Below are positions 30,889 through 38,882 of a stretch of 52,261 nucleotides of DNA, in pieces. Made by a program: the position numbers and the translations under genes. The notes under the pieces were generated by a model. That model did not search any database and was not told where the DNA came from. It saw only the letters and a program-made list of their open reading frames with translations. The first letter of the stretch is position 1. Every line of letters begins with the position of its first letter. The stretch lies in contig MU657209.1 of the NCBI GenBank assembly GCA_026770575.1, positions 64,301 to 116,561 of the forward strand. The letters are read 5' to 3'. Origin of the DNA: Pelagophyceae sp. CCMP2097. Its lineage: Eukaryota; Sar; Pelagophyceae.

Positions 30889-32011
30889 CTAGAGGATCAT
30901 GAGCTCCGGGAAGTCGAGGAGCATGTCGTCCTTGAATAGCGCCTCGCCGGGTTCCGAGGGCCTGGGCGTTCGAGGCGTCTATGGAAAGACGGCATTGCAT
31001 CGGGACGCGGGCTCGCGACGTCCAGAGCACTTCGCCGTTGTAGAGCTCGTCGCCGCCGGCGACGAGCGCCTGGGCGCCGAGGTTCCGCCTAGGCGCGGCG
31101 CGGCTGGGAGGGCCGCGCGGGCGGCGCGAAATCGATGGCCGCGCAGTCACACGGTCAAAGAACGCACAGCGTCTCGCCGAGGCCGCGCGCCGACGTCGAG
31201 GCGCCGTCGAAGACCCACATGCCTGCGCGGCGTCTTCCAAAGGCGAAGGGAGCCGCGGCGGGACGCCGGCGCGGCGGGGACAGTCGCCTTCGATCGCCGT
31301 GATGAGAGAAACGACACACCTTGGACACACGCGTCGCGGCGCAGACGCGCGCATCGAGGCGGCCAAAGAGGGGCACTCACATGCCGCCGCGCGCCGCCGC
31401 GATCTTCTCCATTTCCTCGGCGGACGGCACGTACCTTGAGTGTCTCTGCGGAGAGCGGCTAGGGCTACATTCAAGTTATATCGGACGCACTCCTTTTCGT
31501 ATTTGGCCTCCTCGCTGTTGACGAGTTTGTTGAAGTAACGCTCGTGGTCGTTGTTCTCCACCTCACCGCCGTCGAAGAGGCGCGTCTCGCAACTCGCCTG
31601 CCTCCGCCTTCAAAGCGCGCGGGCAGACGGCGGACACGCACGTATGCCCAGCTGGCCTTGCGGCGGGAGAGGCCCGTGGAGACGTCGGCGACGAAGTACG
31701 CCAGCGCAGAGTCGCGTTCGTCCTCCTCGAGTTTCTAGGGCGAGGCGTCGGCGCCGCCAATTGCAAAGGAGACGCACCCGCGCGGCGTCGGAGAGGAAGC
31801 CGGAAGCTGAGTCGCGGCCGCCTTCGTTGTAAAGTGCGACTTGCACTTTGGAAACCGTGCACCCCGGACGATCGTCAAACGGATTCTTCAGGCCGTCGAA
31901 GAGCCCGCTCCGGCGCGTCAGCAGTCGCGCGGACGGCGGCCGCGGCGCCATCGCCGACGCGCCGGCGACGCACCACGCCCACGCGAAGAGGGGCCTCGGA
32001 CCCAGAACCAT
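30889..32011 (-). CDS. plastid DUF1517-family protein
   Basis: Seven exons (minus): 32011-31778, 31734-31642, 31597-31491, 31434-31385, 31222-31168, 31088-31020, 30961-30889; 681 nt, 226 aa. Leader MVLGPRPLFAWAWCVAGASA followed by MAPRPPSARLL is a signal plus transit peptide of the ASA-x-AP type. The mature protein shows the DUF1517 pattern: CTVSKVQVALYNEG, a helical ARKLEEDERDSALAYFVAD, ERYFNKLVNSEEAKYEKE, and the hallmark tail EVLWTP, then LLDFPELMIL (compare E-LWTP...DYP-L-PL). Function of the family is unclear; members are plastid or cyanobacterial membrane proteins. Introns 1, 2, 3 and 5 start with GTGCGT. Intron 4 starts with GC in this model; a canonical GT alternative (31380 to 31231) adds four residues. 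Confidence 0.75.
31223..31384 (-). other. intron bounded by an 8-bp direct repeat (introner candidate)
   Basis: Intron 4 of the DUF1517 gene. The word GGCATGTG occurs at the 5' junction (31385-31378) and again at the 3' junction (31223-31216). Removing the insert plus one copy leaves an uninterrupted frame GGC ATG TGG GTC. This is the layout expected when a mobile intron inserts with target-site duplication. The internal sequence was not found elsewhere in the window by eye. Confidence 0.45.
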
Positions 32012-32176
32012 CTTCGCTGAAATTTGGCGATCACTTGGCACGGCCCGTCGGCCCGACCTTTTGTGCACGTGCACGTGCGAGACGTCGACCGGACGTGCTC
32101 TCGCTGCGGTCGACGTGCGCTCTCGGGAGTCTGGCCGTCCCTGCCGCGACGACGGCGATGCATTGAGCGGCTGGTG
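32012..32176. promoter_or_regulatory. short divergent promoter interval
   Basis: 165 bp separate the start codons of the DUF1517 gene (-) and the secreted protein gene (+). Both promoters must lie here or overlap the genes. A GTGCACGTGCACGTGC palindromic run at 32063-32078 includes CACGTG (G-box/E-box like). Confidence 0.4.
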
Positions 32177-33355
32177 ATGCGGTCGGCTGCGGTCCTCGGC
32201 CTGGCGTGCCTCGGCGGCGCGGCTGCGCGGCGGGCGGGCCTCCACACCGTCCGCATCCAGCCCGGCGCCGACGACACGGCGGCGATTGCGGACAAGGAAC
32301 TGTTCTCAGAGAAGGCGGCCGTGTTCGCCGTTTTCCAGACGAACGAGCGCTACTTTTCCCTCGTCGAGGAACCCACGGGGCGCCTCTGGCTCTTCTCGCG
32401 CGACGACGGCCCGAGGCTGAGCCTGCACCCGACGGCGACGCTCGCGCGGAACTTTACCGAAACGCTGGCGCTGCCGCGGCTTTCGCCGGGCGCGGCGCTG
32501 CGCCTCGTACACTCGCGGAGCGCGGCGCACAACTTTGGCGCCGTTTTCCACGGCGGCGTCGTCGGCGTCGGCGGCCAGGACCAAGTCGCCAAGCGCCTAC
32601 CGGGCCAGGTCGGCGTCGCGCTCGTGCTGCGGACAAAGGCGCCCATCGTCGACTTTGCGTCGTTCGCGCCGTACACGGCGCCGGCGGCGGACGTCGTATT
32701 GCGCGGCGACCACGCCGGCTGCGTCGAGGCGCGCCGCGGGCTGCAGGGCCGCTGCGAGTTCGACGGCAAGCTCTCGCTCGCGCCGCACCGCGGAAAGCTG
32801 CTGCTCTACGCGCGCGCCAACACTGCGCCGATGCAGGGCGGCCGCGGCGTCCAGGTTTCCGCGTCGACCGACGGCGAGTTGAAGATTTGGGGTGCGTTCC
32901 AACTCGTGTCCTTCCTCGACTTTCAAAACGTTTCCGCCGCCGACTCCAACGTCTACTTTGCTGCCGTGAACGCCAACCCCGCCGACAACTCGACAGTCGT
33001 CGGCCTGTTTCCCGTGCACCAGGGCGTTTCCGCCTACATCGCCATGGCCATCTCCTGCGACGGCGTGCACTTCTCCTCTCTCCGGAAAATATACAAGTCG
33101 CGCGCCGCTGACAGCGGCCGCACGACGGACCACCCCGTCGACGGCATCGTCTCCCGAGGCGGCGCCGTCCACTTTTACGTCCATCGAGACGTGCCAGGCA
33201 TCGCAAAAGGCAACTCGAGAATAGTCCGCCTCGAGACGACGATGCGCAAGCTGCACGACTACACGCACGCGCAAAAGGACGCCCTGCACAACCGCGGGCT
33301 ATGCGACGAAGTAGGGGAGCGAGAGGACTCAGATCCCGTCGTAAGAACAATGTGA
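32177..33355 (+). CDS. secreted protein with glycosidase-like β-propeller features
   Basis: ATG 32177 gives 392 aa with a signal peptide (MRSAAVLGLACLGGAAARRA). No internal stops or introns. Ordered β-rich blocks: FAVFQTNERYFSLVEEPTG, LWLFSRDDGPRLSL, LRLVHSRSAAHNFGAVFHGG, GKLLLYARANTAPMQGGRG (with VQVSASTDG after it), YFAAVNANPADNSTVVGLFP, YIAMAISCDGVHFSSLRKIY, DHPVDGIVSRGGAVHFYVHR. Alternating YARAN, S-DG-HFS and DHPVDG motifs recall five-bladed propeller glycoside hydrolases (sialidase or GH32/43/68 types), but I cannot assign catalytic residues. Likely a secreted or vesicle-lumen enzyme or lectin; function open. Confidence 0.65.
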   Translation: MRSAAVLGLACLGGAAARRAGLHTVRIQPGADDTAAIADKELFSEKAAVFAVFQTNERYFSLVEEPTGRLWLFSRDDGPRLSLHPTATLARNFTETLALPRLSPGAALRLVHSRSAAHNFGAVFHGGVVGVGGQDQVAKRLPGQVGVALVLRTKAPIVDFASFAPYTAPAADVVLRGDHAGCVEARRGLQGRCEFDGKLSLAPHRGKLLLYARANTAPMQGGRGVQVSASTDGELKIWGAFQLVSFLDFQNVSAADSNVYFAAVNANPADNSTVVGLFPVHQGVSAYIAMAISCDGVHFSSLRKIYKSRAADSGRTTDHPVDGIVSRGGAVHFYVHRDVPGIAKGNSRIVRLETTMRKLHDYTHAQKDALHNRGLCDEVGEREDSDPVVRTM

Positions 33356-33839
33356 TGTTATAAAACTCGTGGGCAGCAGAAGACCTCGACGACCGACGTT
33401 CATAGAGAACATAGAGAACGCGTGAGGCGTGACGCGTGGGTCCTGCTGCACCCCGAGCTTGAGGTTATCGAGGTCTCTTCTTGCTTTCAACAAGTTTCAC
33501 GAAAGTTTCCAAACGGACTGGTTTCCCTCTCTCTTTTCAACGGTCGCAGGCGGAGAAAAATCCGGGGCTCAGAACACCACGACATCAAATTTCGCTCTTT
33601 CTCGAAGCGCGCCCTCGTCCTCGCCCCGCTCCGCCGTCGCAGTCCCGTCCGCCGCAGTCGAGCCACCTCTACGGGCAGCGTAGTCCACCGTCGATAGCGG
33701 CGCAGGTCCACCTCTTCAGCCTCGTCTGCATCGTCAGGCGCAAAGTTGCCGCCTTATTAAATTCGCCGGGTTCTCGCGCAGTCCTCCCGCAACATCCGCG
33801 CCTCGGTCCTCCGCGCAGCGGCCGCATCGTAGACGGAAA
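33356..33839. other. intergenic region, nothing recognised
   Basis: No gene or RNA could be supported. The part near 33480-33600 is less GC-rich than its surroundings. Confidence 0.3.
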
Positions 33840-34073
33840 ATGTTCTCCACGACTGAATCGCGCGACGAGTCGATGTGGGGCGCCGACGCTTCTATCGCGC
33901 TCCGCGAACGCGCCCAGCTCGCGCTCCGCGCGGCCCCGGTGGCGGGCGTGGCGGCGGCCCCGGCGGCGACTGCGGCGAACCGGCGGGCCGGCGCCGGGAC
34001 GACGCCGCGGTCTGCACGGCAGTGGAGCCCCACGTTTGACGACGACGCCTCCGACAGCGACGACGAGCGCTGA
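33840..34073 (+). CDS. small acidic-tailed hypothetical protein
   Basis: 77-aa ORF with ATG at 33840 in good context (AAAATGTTC). Sequence: MFSTTESRDESMWGADAS, a helical Ala/Arg-rich centre (LRERAQLALRAAPVAG), then SPTFDDDASDSDDER at the end. The acidic Ser/Asp tail resembles a casein-kinase-2 site cluster. No family recognised. It may be complete or a first exon. Confidence 0.4.
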   Translation: MFSTTESRDESMWGADASIALRERAQLALRAAPVAGVAAAPAATAANRRAGAGTTPRSARQWSPTFDDDASDSDDER

Positions 34074-34615
34074 GCGGCTCCGCAGTCCCACCCGTGTTCC
34101 CTTGCTGTGCTGTCCCGTCCCCCATTGCATTTTATCGTCCCGCCGATCGTCCCGCCGTCCTCATCGCCATCCAAAGTCCAGACGCGCCGGCTGCGCCTCA
34201 AAGGAGCTGCGGCCGCCGTCTCCTGCCGCATCTCGATCATCGAAAGTTGCCCAAGTCGTCGTCATGGAGACGGGCCGGCCGCACCATCGACAAGGCTCGA
34301 CGGCGGCGCCCGAGCCACGCCCGCAGGGCCGAAAACGCCTGCGCTGGGCCGAAAACCAAAAAACTTTGTCGCTCCGCATCCCGAACTTCGAAAGTTGTCT
34401 GTGTCGTTGCATCATCGTCATCGGCGTCAGCTGCGCCTCAAAGGAGGCTCATCCACGTCTGCGCTCGAGACGCGGTCAGCCGAAAAGCTGCGGGGGCTTC
34501 GCTCCGCGCGCCGCATCTAGGATTGTGCATCGTCCGCGCGACAGAGAGCCGGCACACGTGACGGCACCGACTTCTTTCGACAGCGGCTTCCTTCTCATCT
34601 GCTTCTCATCTGCTT
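34074..34615. repeat. region with repeated words, no gene recognised
   Basis: Contains diverged repeats: GCTGCGCCTCAAAGGAG at about 34191 and 34431, TCGAAAGTTG at about 34239 and 34389, GGGCCGAAAA at about 34327 and 34349, plus CTTCTCATCTG twice near 34591-34612. Reads as decayed duplicated sequence. Confidence 0.4.
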
Positions 34616-34889
34616 CCACGTCCCCGACAATGTCCGAAGCCTCGTCATAAGGCCCGTTAAACGGAATCGAAATAGAGTACTCCGGGTTTCCCGACCCCGG
34701 CCCAGCCTCCCCAGGCCCCCGCCGCGCCCGCGCCCCCTCCCAGGCCGCCCCAGGTCGCAGTGGTTCCGGCCCGGGCTCCTAGGGTCTCCACGTCCCCGGC
34801 AATGTACGAAGCCTCGTCATAAGGCCCGTTAAAAGAAATCGAAATAGAGTACTCCGGGTTTTCCGACCCCAGCCCAGCCTCCCAAGGCC
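34616..34889. repeat. pair of about 100-bp direct repeats
   Basis: Copy 1 at 34616-34716 and copy 2 at 34788-34889 are nearly identical: a CCACGTCCCCG start, CGAAGCCTCGTCATAAGGCC, then AATAGAGTACTCCGGGTTT and a CCCAGCCTCCC end. A GC-rich 71-bp spacer separates them. On the minus strand both copies read EYSISI(S/P)FNGPYDEAS(Y/D)I, a convincing peptide, with differences mostly at few sites. They may be a duplicated exon, a duplicated 3' region of the adjacent gene remnant, or part of a mobile element. Confidence 0.65.
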
Positions 34890-34899
34890 TGCTTTAGAG

Positions 34900-35046
34900 C
34901 TAGAGCTCTTCTGGAGCGGTGGCGTTGGGTTTGAGGATGCCCAATCGTGTCGCTTGCGAGATGACAAAATCGATCATGTTGTCGGTGCCTGAAATCGGGA
35001 GCACGTTGTGACCACGGACGTGCCGGGGGAGGATGGCTCTTCTCGG
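34900..35046 (-). CDS. C-terminal fragment of an unidentified protein
   Basis: The minus-strand frame ending at TAG 34900-34902 reads ILPRHVRGHNVLPISGTDNM then IDFVISQATRLGILKPNATA and EEL. This is well-ordered sequence that looks like a last exon. An upstream exon was not identified; acceptor-like AGs lie near 35045-35070. I do not recognise the family. It could belong to a gene whose other exons are lost or overlap the thioredoxin-like gene. Confidence 0.4.
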   Translation of the reverse strand, partial: PRRAILPRHVRGHNVLPISGTDNMIDFVISQATRLGILKPNATAPEEL

Positions 35047-35237
35047 GACGACTGATGGGCTCTCCACGGCCGTAGCTTGCGCGAAGCATGAGCCTCTTTC
35101 GAACGAGCACCTCTCAAACGTGCGTGGTGCGCTGGCTCCATCGTCCGGACGCGGCGTTTGTGCGCGCGTCTGTCTGCAGGACGCACTTTTTGGTCGTCGA
35201 GTTTGGGCAAAAGAGTAGGTGCGGAAAGGAAGGCGGC

Positions 35238-35946
35238 TTAAACCGCTTCTGCGTCACCGGGTTCGGCCTGCGGGGCGGCGGTCCGCTCGGGGCCGGCGCC
35301 GCGCCGCGGGCGACGCCTCTGGGGGCGCCTCTTCGGAGGTGACGCCTGCAACCCCGAGGTGACGCCTGCATCCCCAAGGGACACCGGCGCTTGCTCGACG
35401 TCCAGCGCGCCCACGGCGATGCCAAACGGCTTGAGCTCGTCGTACGCCGTCTTCAGGTGCGGGATCTGTGCGATGCAGGCTCTCCGGCGCAACAGGGCAG
35501 GCCCGTCACGGGAGGTGCCGCGGAGGGACCGGAGAGGGGCCTTCTCGGACCGGAGATGGGCCGGAGAGAGGCCCATAGAGGACCATAAAGGACCGTATAG
35601 GGTCCGGTGAGACTGTCGAGCGTCTCGTCGATCCCTGGGTCCGTCTCCAGAGGTGGTGCTTCCGCGCTCGACGGACACGGCGTTGCGCGAGCTGCTTGCA
35701 CGCTGAGCACCAAGGTGCGTAGAGCATCACGTAGTGTGGCATCGCCTTCAACTCCGATGCCCAGTTGCCGTCGTGGACGAAGGCGATCTTGCATTTGGGC
35801 GCGCGCTTGCCCTTTTGCTTGAGGCAGCCGAAGAGGGTCCGGTGTCCAGCCTCCATCTTCGCTTCGGCTTCGCCAGGTGCAGAGCTCTTCTCAATAGTGT
35901 ACGCCGTGATGCAGGCGATCCACGCCAGCAGCCACGCCGGCCGCAT
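35238..35946 (-). CDS. thioredoxin-fold protein, secretory pathway (partial or truncated)
   Basis: Start ATG 35946: MRPAWLLAWIACITAYTIEK is a signal peptide. YVMLYAPWCSACKQLAQ has the thioredoxin active site with CSAC. An intron of roughly 200 nt then leads to QIPHLKTAYDELKPFGIAVG and ALDVEQAP, the next helix and strand of the fold. The remainder to the stop at 35238 is basic low-complexity sequence, and the cis-Pro strand expected in a complete thioredoxin is not visible. It may be truncated or continue in unrecognised exons. Probable role: a PDI-like oxidoreductase in the ER lumen. The intron carries GGACCCTATACGG words like those in the FERM gene intron. A 20-bp-period repeat (GAGGTGACGCCTGC) lies at 35336-35370. 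Confidence 0.6.
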
Positions 35947-36207
35947 CGCCGAGCAGCGCAGCGCCGGCGCCAGCCCGACCAGTGTCTTCGAAGTTCGACT
36001 CGAATGTCGCATGCGCAAGAAGAAACGCGGGATTCGAACAAATCTTTCCAAAGTCCCGTTCCGGAGAATCTGGGATAGATCTACGCGTTCGAAGTACGTC
36101 CACGCGGGCCTTGAAGCCCCCTCGACGTTTATATCGGGCCCGAGCCGCGACGAGACGGCCGGGTTGCCCCCTGCGAGTCCAAAGGTCCTGCGGACGCGCT
36201 AAGGCGC

Positions 36208-37857
36208 ATGGCGCAATGGAGCATCTCTCGGCTGCGACTCTTCGTACTGCACTGGTGCCTCTCTCTGCGCTGCCGCGGCGTCGCGGGCTGGGCGCCCGCG
36301 CGCTATTCGGCGCGATCGCGGCTCCGCTCGACCCAGGTCACGAGCGAAGTCGACGACGATCTCGCATGGGTGTTTTCTCGGAGCCACGAAGAGACGGCCG
36401 AGGACGAGTGAGTGCAGCCACCGCGCCCCGCCGCGAGGCGCAAGCCTGCGCGCGCAGGTGCGAAGTGCCGGGCGATTCGTCGACGCGCTGCGTCGCCACA
36501 TCGCAGTGCGTGGCCTCTGCCCTTTTCGCGCGTATGCGACAGCCGGGGCAGGCACCGCGTCGTGTGGCGGCGGCGGCCGCGCAGCGTTTTGGTGCTGGCG
36601 AAGCGGCACGCTGATTCGGCGGAGATTGACGCGGCCTGCGAGCTCTGCGCGAAGCTGGCCGCGGAAAAGTGCGACGTGCTGCTCGCCCAGCCGCTCTTCG
36701 ACAGGCTCGTCGATCGTTTGAAGGCGCGCCAAATAAACGCCACCGAGTGGCACCAGGACACCGCCCAGGGCGACCCGGACTTCGTCTCCACGCTCGGCGG
36801 CGACGGTGCGCCTTTGGTAAGCGGCCGCGCGGGTGCCCACGCGTGCCGTAGGCCTCTTACTATATGCCAACACGCTCTTCCAGCGAGGCCGGCCGCCGCC
36901 CGTCATGGCGTTCTCCAGCGGCTCGCTGGGCTTCCTCGCGCCGTTTGACTCGGACGCGACGACGGTTGGCGAAACTGTGCGGTCTTTAATGTCGCGCAGC
37001 CGGTGGCCCGTCTCGCTCCGCCTCCGGCTTCGCTGCCGCATCGTCTCCGCGGACGGCGTCGAGATCGCGCGCCACGAGGCTTTAAACGAGGCAGTCGTCG
37101 ACCGCGGCTCGTCGCCGTTTTTGTCGGTGAGCGCCGCGCTGGACTCGGGGCCTCGCGACACCGAGTGCCGCTGGACGCGGTGCGCTAGGCCGTGGCGTGC
37201 TTCTGCAACAACGAACACCTGACGACAGTACAAGCCGATGGGCTCATCGTCGCCACGCCGACAGGGTCCACCGCCTACTCGCTCGCCGCGGGAGGTCCGT
37301 CCCGACCTTGGCGCGTCGCTAGCGCGCATTCTAACTGGTAGGCCCGATGCTGCACCCGTCGGCGCCGGCGATTGTGTTCACGCCGATTTGCCCGCACTCG
37401 CTGGCGTTTCGGCCAATCGTCTTCGCCGACTCAGCCAAACTACGACTCGACGTCGACCCGCACGCCCGCGCAGACGCCTGGGTCACCTTCGACGGCAGGC
37501 GGCGTGTCAGGCTTCGGCGCGGCGCGAAACTCTACGTCGAGGCCTCGCCGCGAGAAGCCGCGCCGGCGATTTGCGGGGGCTTGTCAGGACAGTGATCACT
37601 GAGGTTCGAGCGGCATCAGAGGTGGCGCCGGAGGAAAGATCCTGGTCATCATATGCGGGTGACTACGGAGCCGTCGATACCTTGTCTCTAGCTTCCCGCT
37701 GCCGACGGTCCTGCGCCGCGGCAACACGGCCGACTGGTTCGAAGGTCTCCACTCCTCGTTCAACTTTAACACGCGCGCGCGCCAAAAGCCATTCCCGCCG
37801 GATACGGCGACCGACTTCCCGCCGAACACGACGGCCGAGGGGCCTGCATTTTTATAA
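36208..37857 (+). CDS. NAD kinase
   Basis: Six exons: 36208-36407, 36585-36805, 36852-37126, 37189-37294, 37342-37591, 37692-37857; 1218 nt, 405 aa. Motifs in order: [19 protein letters not shown], the catalytic GGDG in [37 protein letters not shown] (NE motif), [39 protein letters not shown]. The last exon, [19 protein letters not shown], is typical of the C-terminus of eukaryotic NAD kinases. The enzyme phosphorylates NAD to NADP with ATP. No clear transit peptide, so it may be cytosolic. Introns are 177, 46, 62, 47 and about 100 nt; the 46-nt one starts GTGCGC. The last donor could be 37592 or 37583, both in phase. Its stop lies 18 bp from the convergent stop of the next gene. Confidence 0.85.
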
Positions 37858-37875
37858 GCGAAGTGAAACGTTTAG

Positions 37876-38579
37876 TTACGGCGCCGCCGCGACGGCGGCT
37901 GGCCGCGCGGCCTTTTGCGCGTTTTGCTTCTTGAGCTTCTTCGTCGCCGCCACGGACATTGGCAGCGCCGCCGGCGCCACGGGCGCCGGTTTGGAGGCGA
38001 GTTGTTTCGCAGCTTTTTTCAATTTCTTCTTCGCTGCTACAGAGAGAGGCAGCGCCACCGGGCCCGCGTCGATTTCGGGCGCCGGCGCAGAGTCCTTCTT
38101 CCGCTTTCGTCGCTCCGCCGCGGAGAGGCGGGCGGCGTCGCGCGGCGGCCCGGCCTCGGGCTCGGGCTCGTCGCGCGGCGGCGCCTTGGTCGGCAGCGGT
38201 GCGCTAGAGGCCGGCTTCGGCGCGACCAGCGGCAGCTTCGTGCCTAATGCACGACTGTGACGGCTTTGGCAAGGCATGAACAAGGGCACGCACCGTCGCG
38301 GAGCTTGACCTCGGACGTGGCTGCGTCCCAGCGGCCGACCCTCTCCAGCCCCCCAAGTTCGTTGCGCACGGCGGAGAAGACGGTGCTCTTCTCCTTGTCG
38401 ACGAGGACCATGTCGCCCGAGGTGAGCATGTAGCCTTCGAGGGCGCCTTCGCCCTCGGCGGCCTTTTGCTCTTTCTTCGACCGCTTCTTGCCAACGGGCT
38501 TGCCGTTGGCGTCGACGCGACGGTTCCGCTGCGCCTCCTTGGCCTCTTTGATCACGCCGCGCTTCCGCTTGCCCGCCAT
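37876..38579 (-). CDS. Lys-rich basic protein, nucleolar-like
   Basis: Two exons (minus), 38579-38294 and 38243-37876, across a 50-nt intron (GTGCGT...TTAG); 217 aa. Start MAGKRKRGVIKEAKEAQRN with several basic clusters (KPVGKKRSKKEQK). A compact centre follows (LTSGDMVLVDKEKSTVFSAV, GRWDAATSEVKLRDG). The C-terminus has an imperfect duplication: LPLSVAAKKKLKKAAKQL and LPMSVAATKKLKKQNAQK. The composition suggests RNA binding or nucleolar localisation; no family recognised. Confidence 0.65.
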
Positions 38580-38882
38580 GGCAAACGCGGCGGGCGTGGC
38601 CGGGCACCTCGACCTTCTCCGAAAGCTGCCGCTGGCGATAAGAAGGCCAAGCTTAAGGGGGCTTCCTTGCCAGCCCGGACCCTGCGTCCGCGAGGCCACC
38701 AAGCGCCTCGATCGTCGGAGAAGTCATCTACTAGTCGAGATGGTGGTCTAGGCGCAGCTTGGCGGCCAATCGGGAAAGGCGCGCCCCGCGCGACGCTTCC
38801 GGCGGCGCCTCGTCGAGGTCCAAGTGCGCCTCGCTCCGAGTGCACTGCAGCGTAAACGCCTAGGCGGGCGGTCCGCGCCGGT
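38580..38882. other. intergenic region between two leftward genes
   Basis: Nothing recognised; should hold the promoter of the basic protein gene and the 3' end of the GAA1 gene. Confidence 0.3.

Noticed and set aside
34616..34889. Direct repeats considered as CRISPR units
   Set aside because: Only two copies, each about 100 bp, in a eukaryotic context; no spacer array or cas genes.
37238..38260. Long plus frame bridging the NAD kinase 3' part and the basic protein gene
   Set aside because: It uses the wrong frame relative to the conserved NAD kinase motifs and runs antisense through the Lys-rich gene.
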